This document shows, one piece after another, positions 55,934 through 64,000 of a DNA stretch of 64,000 nucleotides. This DNA is from Centroberyx gerrardi (Eukaryota; Chordata; Actinopteri; Beryciformes; Berycidae). The position numbers and the translations under genes were made by a program. The DNA lies in contig NC_136001.1 in the NCBI RefSeq assembly GCF_048128805.1, positions 2,539,501-2,603,500 of the forward strand, in the 5' to 3' direction. Numbering within the stretch: the first letter of the stretch is position 1; each line of letters opens with the position of its first letter. The notes beneath the pieces were generated by a model. That model was not told where the DNA came from and ran no database searches. It was given only the letters and a program-made list of their open reading frames with translations.

Positions 55934-56619
55934 AGCGTACATGTGTTTGTGTGTAAACGGACATTGTAAATTAATACATATATTAATTGGTCATGTTATA
56001 ATGATGCCATAACACACATAGTTCAAATTCTAGTTGTTCAAGTCAATTCTAGTTATTCAAGTCAAGTGGGATCAGTTTCTCTCAGTGTGTCTACATTTTG
56101 ACATTGTGTTGATGAGCTTGCTGAGGTGCTGCCTAATAGCTTTGCCGGCTGCTTTAGCTAGTGCTTCGCTTACAAACTGCTCATCAGTTTTCTCCACTGT
56201 AATCTAACAGGCCACTTTGGTGCCACTGCTCATGAGCGTGTTGGCTTCAATAGTTGGTATATTCCAGCATGACATCACCACTGTCACCGGATCCGGAGCT
56301 GGAGGTTGACCTGGTTGTCGTGCCTCATTGTGGCTCTCCAATAGTTCTGTATTGAATTTGAGTATTACTTCCATACTGACTAGGATTAGACCCACATATG
56401 AGTTTGCCAATATATCAGCCAATATTGTCATTGTATTAAAAATTGGATATGCTCCAGTCAGTGTCATCCAACTCTGATATGATAGATATGATGCAGTTTG
56501 ATTGATTACATATTTATTGTAGAATTGATCAATACTGTAGTGGTTGTCTATAGGAAGCCTAACCTGAACTAATTCCAATGAGACATTTTGATCAGTTTCC
56601 ACACAAGTATGCATTGATA

Positions 56620-56620
<1 letters not shown>
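55930..56620 (+). other. cacna1s intron 2, unidentified sequence
   Basis: A minus-strand open frame at 56204-56614 shows no recognisable domain and unremarkable composition. I take it as chance. Otherwise nothing is recognised. Confidence 0.4.
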
Positions 56621-56624
<4 letters not shown>

Positions 56625-56658
<34 letters not shown>

Positions 56659-56667
56659 ATAATAATG

Positions 56668-56702
<35 letters not shown>

Positions 56703-56810
56703 TTTATTTGTATAGCACTTTTCTAAAAGCAAAGTTTACAAAGTGCTTTACATACAATAAAAACCCAAAGAGACAATGATGCAGAAGTACCACAATCAAA
56801 TAAATATAAG
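56625..56810 (-). repeat. (ATT)n and LINE/SINE 3' tail fragment
   Basis: The AAT microsatellite at 56625-56700 abuts ACTTTATTTGTATAGCACTT and CAAAGTGCTTTACATACAAT, the reverse complement of a common fish L2-type 3' end. It is probably a short truncated retroposon. Confidence 0.65.
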
Positions 56811-57075
56811 TTAGTATTAGTATTAGTATTATTACTATCTTCTGTTTCAGTGGAGAGTTTTAGTGTCTCATGTTCTAAATGCTGTTTCATATGTTGCTGT
56901 TTCATATCTATCTGTCCGTCTGTCTAACTATTATCTGTGGCGGCTAACCAGTAGCTGTACTCATAAACAGATCATGTAGCGCTCCAATGCCAGTACAACT
57001 CCTGTGATAGTCCAGTGTATGAATTTCACCCGGGCTTGTCAGACCTGGGTGAAGACAGAGCTGGATATTGATACC

Positions 57076-57101
57076 CCCCCCCACACACACACACACACGC
57101 A

Positions 57102-57177
<76 letters not shown>

Positions 57178-57186
57178 CGCGCACAC
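57076..57186. repeat. (CA)n/(CG-CA)n microsatellite
   Basis: A run of ACAC passes into ACGC repeats and back into a long AC run. It produces His/Thr and Cys/Val open frames of no coding significance. Confidence 0.9.
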
Positions 57187-57539
57187 ATCACCCGTCCTCT
57201 CTCTGAGGAGCTCAATTTAGTGTGTTATGTGGTTATTTTCCCTTGCCATTTGAGCTGGACAGGCTTTAGCTGGCGTTGGACCACTGGCCTGCTGCCCTGC
57301 ATGCCAGCCATCTTAGAGCAAACATCGCCATTCACTTGCTAGTTGAAACAGTGGAGCCTTCCTCAATGACCTGTAACATTTCTAGTCTTGAACAGAAATA
57401 TACTCACTGTCAACGTGTGGGTATTCTTAATCTGAGTTATGTATGTTATGTTGATTTTGTTGTATCTAATCAGGCTCACTGTAAATGTTTCAAAATCTTA
57501 ACCCAGACGGTTTATTTTAGAAATTTTTACAGTATTTAT

Positions 57540-58045
57540 CAGAGGTATGACCGAGTCAACGTCTCAAGTCAAGTCCCAATTCTAAATGTAGATTACTAAA
57601 TCAAGTCCAAGTCAAGTCCATGTCATTAATGTCAAGTCTCAAGTCTAAATGTAGATTACCAAATCAAGTCAGAACAAATCAAAAGTCCATTATCAAATAA
57701 TCTAATCATTTAATATCTTAAAGAAAACAAAATATCTATTACTTTTCAATGCAATATCGTTTTAATAGTATAAAAAAAATGTATTTCTATAATCAGTTTC
57801 AACTTCAGTAAATTCAATCAATCCATACAAATTCTGAAAACAAAATTTAAATTTAGTCGTCTGGTAAATCGCATAACTTTCAATCTAAGTAATTTACACA
57901 AACACAAGATCTTTTGTCAAGACTTTAGAAACCTTTTCAAGTCATCAAAGTACAAGTCAAAGTCAAGTCCCAAGTCACCAGAACCCAAGGCAAGTCTCAA
58001 GCAATTAAAATGACTTGAGTCATGTGACTCGAGTCTCCACCTCTG
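57540..58045 (+). mobile_element. hAT-like non-autonomous element, copy II (uninterrupted)
   Basis: Ends CAGAGGTATGACC and CCACCTCTG are flanked by GTATTTAT and TTATTTAT (7 of 8 match). The 506-bp body aligns with the pieces of copy I (4893-32282) and shows the sites of the LTR and of the Harbinger-like element at 31014 in their unoccupied state. Confidence 0.85.
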
Positions 58046-58084
58046 TTATTTATTTATTGTTTTTTGGGTTACTACTAGTATTCA

Positions 58085-58360
58085 CTTCCTCAAAAAGGTT
58101 TCACTCAATATAAGATGAAACTTTATTGATCCCTGTGGGGATATTGGGTTGTTGCTGCAGCAAATAGTAATAGCATACAGCAAAGAAGAATAGGATATAA
58201 TTAAGAATAGGGCAAATTGGGATGTTAAAAATTACAAAACCAACAATTGATCTCTTCTCAAACCTATGTGAAAGATACACTTTTATACACAACCTCTTTA
58301 GAGTGGAACCTGTTACCAACACATATCAGACATATTACTAAAAAGAATAGTTTTAAAGTG
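58085..58360 (-). repeat. Probable retroposon 3' end fragment
   Basis: GAAACTTTATTGATCCCTGTGG then GGATATTGG resembles the reverse complement of a common fish LINE/SINE tail. The rest of the segment has no recognised feature. Confidence 0.4.
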
Positions 58361-58361
58361 C

Positions 58362-59168
58362 AAGTGAAACATGGATCAAGGATCTATTCTTGGTCCACTG
58401 CTGTTTAATTTGTACATGCTCCCACTTGGGTCCATCATTCAGCAATACAATATTTCATATCACTCCTATGCTGATGATACTCAGTTATACATATCCATTT
58501 CTGCTGACAATCTTAACCCAATGAATGACCTCTTCCAATGCATCACCGACATTAAACATTGGATGTCCACCAACTTATTACAGTTAAATGATGACAAAAC
58601 AGAGATCCTTTTCGTGGGTCCTAAGGCTTTGAGGAACCAGGTCCATTCTTTGTTGACTCCTCTGTCGTTAAAACCCTGTGAGCATGTTAGAAACTTGGGT
58701 GTGATTTTGGATGCTGATCTTAGCTTCCAGAAACACATATCTAATATCTCCAAGACTGCCTTTTATCATTTAAGAAATATATCTAAAGTTAGATGCTTTC
58801 TCTCACAGTCAGACTCTGAAAAGCTAGTTCATGCATTCATTTCTAGCAGACTTGATTATTGTAATGCCCTTTTTGCTGGACTAACTAAGCAGGCGTTAAA
58901 TAAACTCCAGCTCATTCAGAACACTGCAGCCAGAGTATTAACTAAAACTAGAAAGTCTGAACATATCACTCCTATTTTAACTTCTCTTCACTGGCTCCCA
59001 GTAAAACAAAGAATTGATTTTAAAATTCTCCTCCTTGTTTTTAAATCTACGAATGGCTTAGCACCTTCTTACATTGTTGACATGCTCACTGAGTACACAC
59101 CGGACAGATCCCTTAGATCATCAAGCAAAGGTCTCCTAACTATACCTAGAATAAATTCTAAATTCTAA
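58362..59168 (+). pseudogene. 5'-truncated LINE RT fragment (L2-like)
   Basis: The frame from [17 protein letters not shown] through [26 protein letters not shown] and SLHWLPV corresponds to the last third of the intact LINE protein at 42682. The copy starts inside the RT domain and ends in a stop after PRINSKF, short of the full C-terminus. It reads in the sense direction of cacna1s, in intron 2. Confidence 0.85.
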
Positions 59169-59829
59169 ATCACCTTTACTTTATTTTGGTCTGTCTGTTG
59201 GTCAGTTCTTTGTTTAATTTCTTGAGTGTATTTTTCCTTTGTCTGTATTTTGTGTATTAATCTTCCCTTGGTTATTTTTTTTTAATACAGTGCTTGTCCT
59301 TTGTCTATGTTCTTTTCTCTTCTCTTGTATTTTGCTTATGCCATTGTTTGTCATTGTTAGAATTGTCTTTGCCCACTCTATGTTGTCAGTGTGTATTTGT
59401 GTTCCCAAGAAGACTATACCACATAAGTGGAAGCTAATAGGGATCCAAATAAACAATAATAAACAGTAAACAATTAAGACAGTTGTGACAAAGATAAAAA
59501 TACAATGTGTATAGAGTGAGAATATACTAAAAATGAAATATATGCTATATGAAATAAGTGACAATATAATATAATATATCAATGAGAGAGAATATAAAGA
59601 AAACACAAAATTACAGCATGATGTGCAGAATGTGCATTGTATTCACATTATCAGGTCTACAGAAGGCCATATATATGTACAGAAATACACCATATCAAAT
59701 ATATACAATTTACAGCTGTAGATAACATATGTTCACTTCTTAGTTCCAAAATCCACACCTATCCTTACAAATAACACACACACGCGCGCACACGCACGCA
59801 CGCTCGCATGCATGCACACGCACACACAC

Positions 59830-59872
<43 letters not shown>

Positions 59873-59982
59873 CTCTGCATGATGTTCTTGAGCTCAGGTG
59901 ATGGAGTGGGACAGCTGTACACTCCCTGCTGTTGGTTGGCTGTGTAAATGCCATATATTTATATTTATACACACTAAAGCAA

Positions 59983-60030
<48 letters not shown>

Positions 60031-60753
60031 GACAGTGTAGGATCGGTGTACACACTTTTTTAATAGTTGCTTTATTTATCATCTATACAACCCTTGCTTT
60101 CTTGCTCTTTTACTGTAAAACCCTCATCTCATCAGTTGCCATATAGCAGTGTGCATACATTACAAACCACTGAATAGCAAATAAACACTTCCCCATTCAA
60201 AATAAATAATTAAAAGAATAAAAAAAATAATATTCATAATAAAAGACATTGTGCACTATTATTTGAATGGAAAATACTATAGTTCCATTTGCATTGGTTG
60301 TGTATATACCACACTTTTGTTTGAGATTAAATGTAGGGTCCAATTGCTATTTTGGGCTGATATTCAACATCTTTGAATCTGACCATTTCCATGGCCCAAA
60401 ATTCAAAAAACATTCCAAGTATTCAGTGTTTTCCCCAGAATTTTACTCTTGTCAGGGTGGAAAAGCCTTTGAAACAGCATTTAGACCATGGGACACTAAA
60501 AATCTGTTGAAAGCCTGGATAATAATACTACACGCAATGATAAACATATTCACACATACTTGTGTCTCATTAAACTCAGTTCATATCCCATTTTTAATAC
60601 AAGGACAACCCAGACTCAGATATGAGTCAAACCCTACTGAAGTGTACTGTCACTGTGGTGTATAATTAAAGCTGACTGCTGCCATGTTAGCTGCCAAAAG
60701 CCATTCATTGCATGCCTCTGCTGAAATGAGAGAGGCCAGACAAAACATTCCAA

Positions 60754-60755
<2 letters not shown>
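59169..60755 (+). other. cacna1s intron 2, AT-rich with microsatellites
   Basis: (CA)n with CG interruptions lies at about 59775-59870 and (GA)n at about 59994-60030. Nothing else is recognised. Confidence 0.6.

Positions 60756-60756
<1 letters not shown>

Positions 60757-60804
<48 letters not shown>
60757..60804 (+). repeat. (GT)n microsatellite in intron 2
   Basis: An uninterrupted GT run of about 23 copies. Confidence 0.9.
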
Positions 60805-60805
<1 letters not shown>

Positions 60806-61105
60806 TACACACAGATAGACAGGGGTGATATGCAGCAGAAAATACTCATGCAGTTGTAAAGAATAAGAATAAGAGAGGATGGGTGACTTGGCTAGTCGAT
60901 TAACAACACATTCCTTGACAGAAAACATGAAAGACAGTACTGACATGGTCCCATTTTGATATGAAATTTAAAAAATTCCCCTAACTCTATGAAGGAAACC
61001 ATTTGCTGCTTTTTCCACACAAGAAATAACTATGCCTTGCCTGCTAGAAGTTCTATAATTTGTGAGTTACACAGATTCAAACAAAAGCTGTCATTATTGT
61101 TACAG

Positions 61106-61245
61106 GAAAGTCTGGAGTACATCTTCCTCATCATCTTCTCTATTGAGTGTTTCCTGAAGATCGTAGCATATGGATTTCTTTTTCATGCAGACGCTTATCT
61201 AAGAAATTGTTGGAACATATTGGACTTTGTTTGTGTATCTGTTGG
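61106..61245 (+). CDS. cacna1s: cacna1s coding exon 3 (IS2-IS3)
   Basis: This 140-nt exon encodes [19 protein letters not shown] (IS2), the linker [18 protein letters not shown] and the start of IS3 ([10 protein letters not shown]). Acceptor TTACAG ends at 61105 and donor GTAAGT begins at 61246. Length and phase (0 in, 2 out) equal the conserved exon 3 of L-type genes. The acidic IS2 Glu and the YGFLFH motif match CaV1.1. Confidence 0.92.
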
Positions 61246-61619
61246 GTAAGTTGATTAGTTGTGTACTTGTACTGTGCCCAATATATTTGTAATTTCATGT
61301 TCTACTATGGCAATATCCTTCTCTCAAGATTTGCTTTCATCTTTGATGTTTTTATTGTGTCTTTTGCCATTTGAAAAATGTGTTCTATGGGAATTCATTG
61401 GTTTTCACTATGTAGCTTTAGATGAGTAAGAGGAGAACTTTTTCCAAGGAGTATAACTGAGCAGATTCTCAGTGAAGTTAATAAGTCTACTAACCACTCC
61501 TACAGCCTGAAACATGAATCCATTCTCTTGAACTCACACTATTTGCTTTATTATTTCTGATTGAATGATACACTAGAAAACCAAAAAACCTTTATTTATT
61601 GTGGTTGCTGTCTCTTCAG
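61246..61619 (+). other. cacna1s intron 3
   Basis: A 374-bp intron bounded by GTAAGT and CTTCAG. No repeat or gene is recognised in it. Confidence 0.7.
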
Positions 61620-61765
61620 GCTTTTCACTGTGGTTGTGGATGCCATCAATCACATTAGTGGAGTGGAGGCTCCAGTAGGAGAAAAAGGTGGCGGAGGCTT
61701 TGACATGAAAGCCCTCCGAGCATTCAGAGTCCTTCGACCCCTCAGACTGGTCTCTGGAGTCCCTA
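61620..61765 (+). CDS. cacna1s: cacna1s coding exon 4 (IS3 end, IS4 voltage sensor)
   Basis: This 146-nt exon encodes [14 protein letters not shown], a Gly-rich extracellular loop (EKGGGGFD) and the IS4 voltage sensor [20 protein letters not shown] with its regular Arg/Lys spacing. Acceptor CTTCAG, donor GTAAGA. The phase is 2 in and 1 out. The loop is one codon longer than I recall for the human gene. Confidence 0.92.
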
Positions 61766-61940
61766 GTAAGAAATCGGTTTGCCAGTTTGCTGTGCTCATT
61801 GGTCTTCATTTCTGACTCAGTTGCAGTTGTGCATTTTGAGGGTAAACCCTATACTCAAGATGATTAAATTAAAATGAAATTAAAAAATAGGACAGGTTGC
61901 AAAAATCCATTTTCATTATTCTGATACTGTTGCTCATTGC

Positions 61941-62287
61941 TATGGAAGCCCATTCCCGCCACTCAGTAAAATAAAAAACGACTCAATTCTGGCTTTTTAT
62001 CTCAGAATTCTGACTTTATTTCTCAGAATTCTGACTTTATATCTCTGAATTCTGACTTTATTTCTCTGAATTCTGACTTTTTTCCCTCACAATTCTGACT
62101 GTGAGAAAGTCAGAATTCCAAGATATAAACTCAGAATCATGAAAAAAAAAGTCAGAATTGTGAGATATAAAGTCAGAATTGTGAGATATAGAGTCAGAAT
62201 TCTGAGATAAAAAGTCAGAATTGTGAGATATAAAGTCAGAATTGAGTCGTTTTTTATTTTATTGAGTGGCGGGAATGGGCTTCCATA
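61941..62287. mobile_element. TA-flanked palindromic MITE in intron 4
   Basis: TATGGAAGCCCATTCCCGCC and its reverse complement bound a 347-bp element whose arms consist of repeats of CTCAGAATTCTGACTTTAT-type units facing their inverted copies. The terminal TA suggests a Tc1/mariner-type target. It fills more than half of the 645-bp intron 4, and as RNA would form a long hairpin. Confidence 0.8.
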
Positions 62288-62410
62288 CATTTCACTAATT
62301 AACAACCTTCAAGGAGGAACTATTTAGTTAAACCAGTTGTTGTTTTTAAAATCAGTTATTTCTGAGACTATGAATTATATTTTGAGATGCATGCTGTTGT
62401 TCCCCTCCAG

Positions 62411-62563
62411 GCCTGCAAGTGGTGATGAACTCCATCCTGAAGTCCATGCTGCCTTTGTTCCACATCACCCTACTAGTCCTCTTCATGGTCACCATCTACT
62501 CCATTATGGGTCTGGAGCTCTTCAAGTGCAAAATGCACAAGACCTGCTACTACACAGGCACAA
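62411..62563 (+). CDS. cacna1s: cacna1s coding exon 5 (IS5)
   Basis: This 153-nt exon completes the Ser codon and encodes [18 protein letters not shown] and [20 protein letters not shown] (S4-S5 linker and IS5), then [12 protein letters not shown] in the turret. Acceptor CTCCAG ends at 62410; donor GTATGC begins at 62564. The KMHKTCY motif is typical of L-type channels. A SINE starts only a few bases after the donor. Confidence 0.92.
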
Positions 62564-62567
62564 GTAT

Positions 62568-62759
62568 GCGGGTATCCTGGTGGCTCAGTGGTCTAAGGCA
62601 CATACCATGTAACTGTAACATGCCCTGGGTTAGAATCCTGCCGGGGACCTTTGTCGCATGTCATCCTCCTCTGTCTCCCCAATTTTTGTTCTCTCCCTTC
62701 ACTATAAACTATCTAATAAAGGCAAAAATGGCAAAAAAAAAATCTAAAAAAAAAAAAAT
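62568..62759 (+). mobile_element. tRNA-derived SINE next to the exon 5 donor
   Basis: An A box (TGGCTCAGTGG, 62581-62591) and a B box (GGTTAGAATCC, 62628-62638) define a tRNA-related pol III head. It is followed by TTTGTCGCATGTCATCCTCC, CT-rich sequence and an A-rich tail at about 62733-62759, a common teleost SINE layout. It lacks a functional tRNA fold, so it is not a tRNA gene. The exact 5' end is uncertain by a few bases. Confidence 0.75.
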
Positions 62760-62986
62760 CATATATACAGCAAAACAGACCATGGCTAACAGGACTGAAG
62801 CAAAAATATTTTAGGATACTCCAGATAATGTTGCACAAAAGTAAGATCTCTGCCACTTTCCTCCATGCATTATTTCGTTTGTCAAGATCTTTATAAGCTG
62901 ACAGAGATGGGTCATATAATTCTGGAAATCCTGACACAGACGTAATAATTCTCTATTCTATCTTCCATTTAAAGACAAAGTAGAAC

Positions 62987-62988
<2 letters not shown>

Positions 62989-63020
<32 letters not shown>
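62989..63020 (+). repeat. 32-base G homopolymer
   Basis: An unbroken run of G in intron 5, followed by AATTAATTAAT. It may form a quadruplex or be of uncertain length because of sequencing error. Confidence 0.85.
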
Positions 63021-63021
<1 letters not shown>

Positions 63022-63208
63022 ATTAATTAATGACCAGGAGAATTAAGCTGTGCTGTATGCGGTCATGGGGCATGGTGCATGGTGCAGTCACGCGACACCT
63101 TACACCTATGAACACTCCTACTCCTACAGGTGTACTACATGTGTACACCTGTGCATCTGTGTGGTTACTGTATATATCTAGATGTTTGTGTGCTCATATG
63201 TGTTCAGA

Positions 63209-63259
63209 GGCATGCACGTGTGCACACACACACACATGCACACACACACACACACACTA
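63209..63259 (+). repeat. (CA)n microsatellite before exon 6
   Basis: ACAC repeats with short interruptions end about 40 bases upstream of the exon 6 acceptor. Confidence 0.85.
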
Positions 63260-63300
63260 AGATTAACCTAACTTATCATTTCCGCTCTGCTGGCCTTCAG

Positions 63301-63506
63301 ACATCATTGCCACAGTGGAGAATGAGAAGCCAGCTCCATGTGCTCAAGCAGGGAACGGTCGGCGTTGTACCATCAATGGCACTGAATGTCGAGGTGGCTG
63401 GCCGGGCCCAAACCATGGCATCACCCACTTTGACAACCTGGGCTTCTCCATGCTGACTGTCTACCAGTGTATCACCACACAAGGCTGGACTGACGTCCTC
63501 TACTGG
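63301..63506 (+). CDS. cacna1s: cacna1s coding exon 6 (domain I pore loop, filter Gln)
   Basis: This 206-nt exon encodes the IS5-IS6 loop: [60 protein letters not shown] and QGWTDVLYW. Acceptor TTCAG ends at 63300; donor GTAAGG starts at 63507. The six exons sum to 939 nt (313 codons) with consistent phases. At the selectivity filter the expected CITMEGWTD reads CITTQGWTD, so the domain I filter Glu of CaV channels is a Gln (CAA at 63480-63482, residue 305 here). The gene continues outside the window. Confidence 0.92.
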
Positions 63507-63824
63507 GTAAGGAATTAGTCTGGACCAGTGGTTTAATACACCTTCAACCAGAGAGGAGGAAGTAGTTGGTGAAGTCAGCTGCTGCAGTAATTGGCTGGAA
63601 TTGAACCCTGCAGACTCTTGAGTAATGATGACACATGGTTGAAGACCACTGGACTCAGATTTTGTACGGACTCTGTGCTAGCAGAGGTACACACGGTTTT
63701 TGTCACTTGTAGTAGTAATCCTGCTGTATACAGCTCATCACAGTCTACATAACAACTGCAGTCCAGTCATCTCAGTGGGCCTGAGCCTCTGTTTATGCTA
63801 CTTTTCTATAAGTCATTACTGCAA

Positions 63825-63960
63825 AATACAGGGGTGGCTGTAGCCTACAGATTAGAGAAGTGTTTTAGGGTTAGGGTTCAAGTCCCTTGTGAAAATCTGG
63901 GGAAAATGAATGAGTGACACTTTCCCCTCTCTCACCAAATGAACAAGACAAGTTCAGGCA
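63825..63960 (+). mobile_element. Degraded tRNA-derived SINE in intron 6
   Basis: GGGTGGCTGTAGCCTACAGA and a B-box-like GGTTCAAGTCC (about 63866-63876) recall the head of fish V-type SINEs. The body runs on to CACTTTCCCCTCTCTC. It is diverged and not a tRNA gene. Confidence 0.5.
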
Positions 63961-64000
63961 GGAAACTCTAGCTGGCTTTAGCTGATTGGACTAACTCAGC

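Noticed and set aside
56204..56614. 136-codon minus-strand frame in cacna1s intron 2
   Set aside because: No domain, no splice context and no start context; likely chance in an unidentified spacer.
62581..62640. Possible tRNA gene
   Set aside because: A and B boxes are present but no complete cloverleaf or acceptor stem; a SINE body and A-rich tail follow.

Overview
This is a stretch of ray-finned fish (teleost) nuclear DNA. Two host genes anchor it, and both read on the + strand. An ascl5-type bHLH gene (achaete-scute family) lies at 3344-3973. The first six coding exons of a skeletal-muscle L-type calcium channel gene (cacna1s, CaV1.1) run from 47988 to 63506, and the gene continues past the window. 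ASCL5 and CACNA1S are also neighbours in the same order and orientation in mammals, so this is old synteny. The species cannot be named from the sequence.

The roughly 44 kb between the two genes is almost entirely transposable elements, many nested inside each other. From outside in: a hAT-like non-autonomous element (4893-32282, 8-bp duplication TTTCCTTG) holds a solo LTR (5010-30783, duplication CCAG). The LTR holds a two-gene DNA transposon (5756-29666, flanked by TA). That transposon holds a diverged relative of itself in the opposite direction (8723-21546, TA duplication), which in turn holds a Harbinger-like element (14962-16310, duplication CTG). Smaller hAT and Harbinger-like insertions sit at 22715-23836, 28678-28976 and 31014-32086. 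A second copy of the outermost family at 57540-58045 serves as an empty site and confirms two of these insertions.

The two-gene transposon is the most interesting system here. Gene A encodes a transposase-like protein with four N-terminal C2H2 fingers. Gene B encodes a protein with an N-terminal PB1-like fold and resemblance to teleost proteins annotated as SAMD3-like. The inner copy carries both genes open: A is 900 aa without coding introns, and B is 525 aa in four phase-0 exons. It has 13-bp perfect CACTC-type terminal repeats and a 48-bp subterminal tandem array. In both copies a splice donor lies just after the A stop and an acceptor just before the B start, which suggests one transcription unit. 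The outer copy is a pseudogene, broken by the inner copy, by a hAT element and by internal indels.

From 32.6 to 47.5 kb come a Tc1-like terminus, a long inverted-repeat element, a decayed DIRS1-like tyrosine-recombinase retrotransposon (34495-39800, minus), palindromic MITE arrays, a LINE with an intact 1,056-aa endonuclease/reverse-transcriptase ORF (minus) and a Tc1-like transposase relic that ends about 450 bp upstream of the cacna1s start codon.

The cacna1s introns hold a decayed LINE with a 5S-rRNA-derived SINE in its reverse transcriptase region, LINE fragments, MITEs, tRNA-derived SINEs and many microsatellites. Exon 6 shows glutamine where vertebrate CaV channels carry the domain I selectivity-filter glutamate, which fits the known loss of calcium conduction in teleost muscle CaV1.1.
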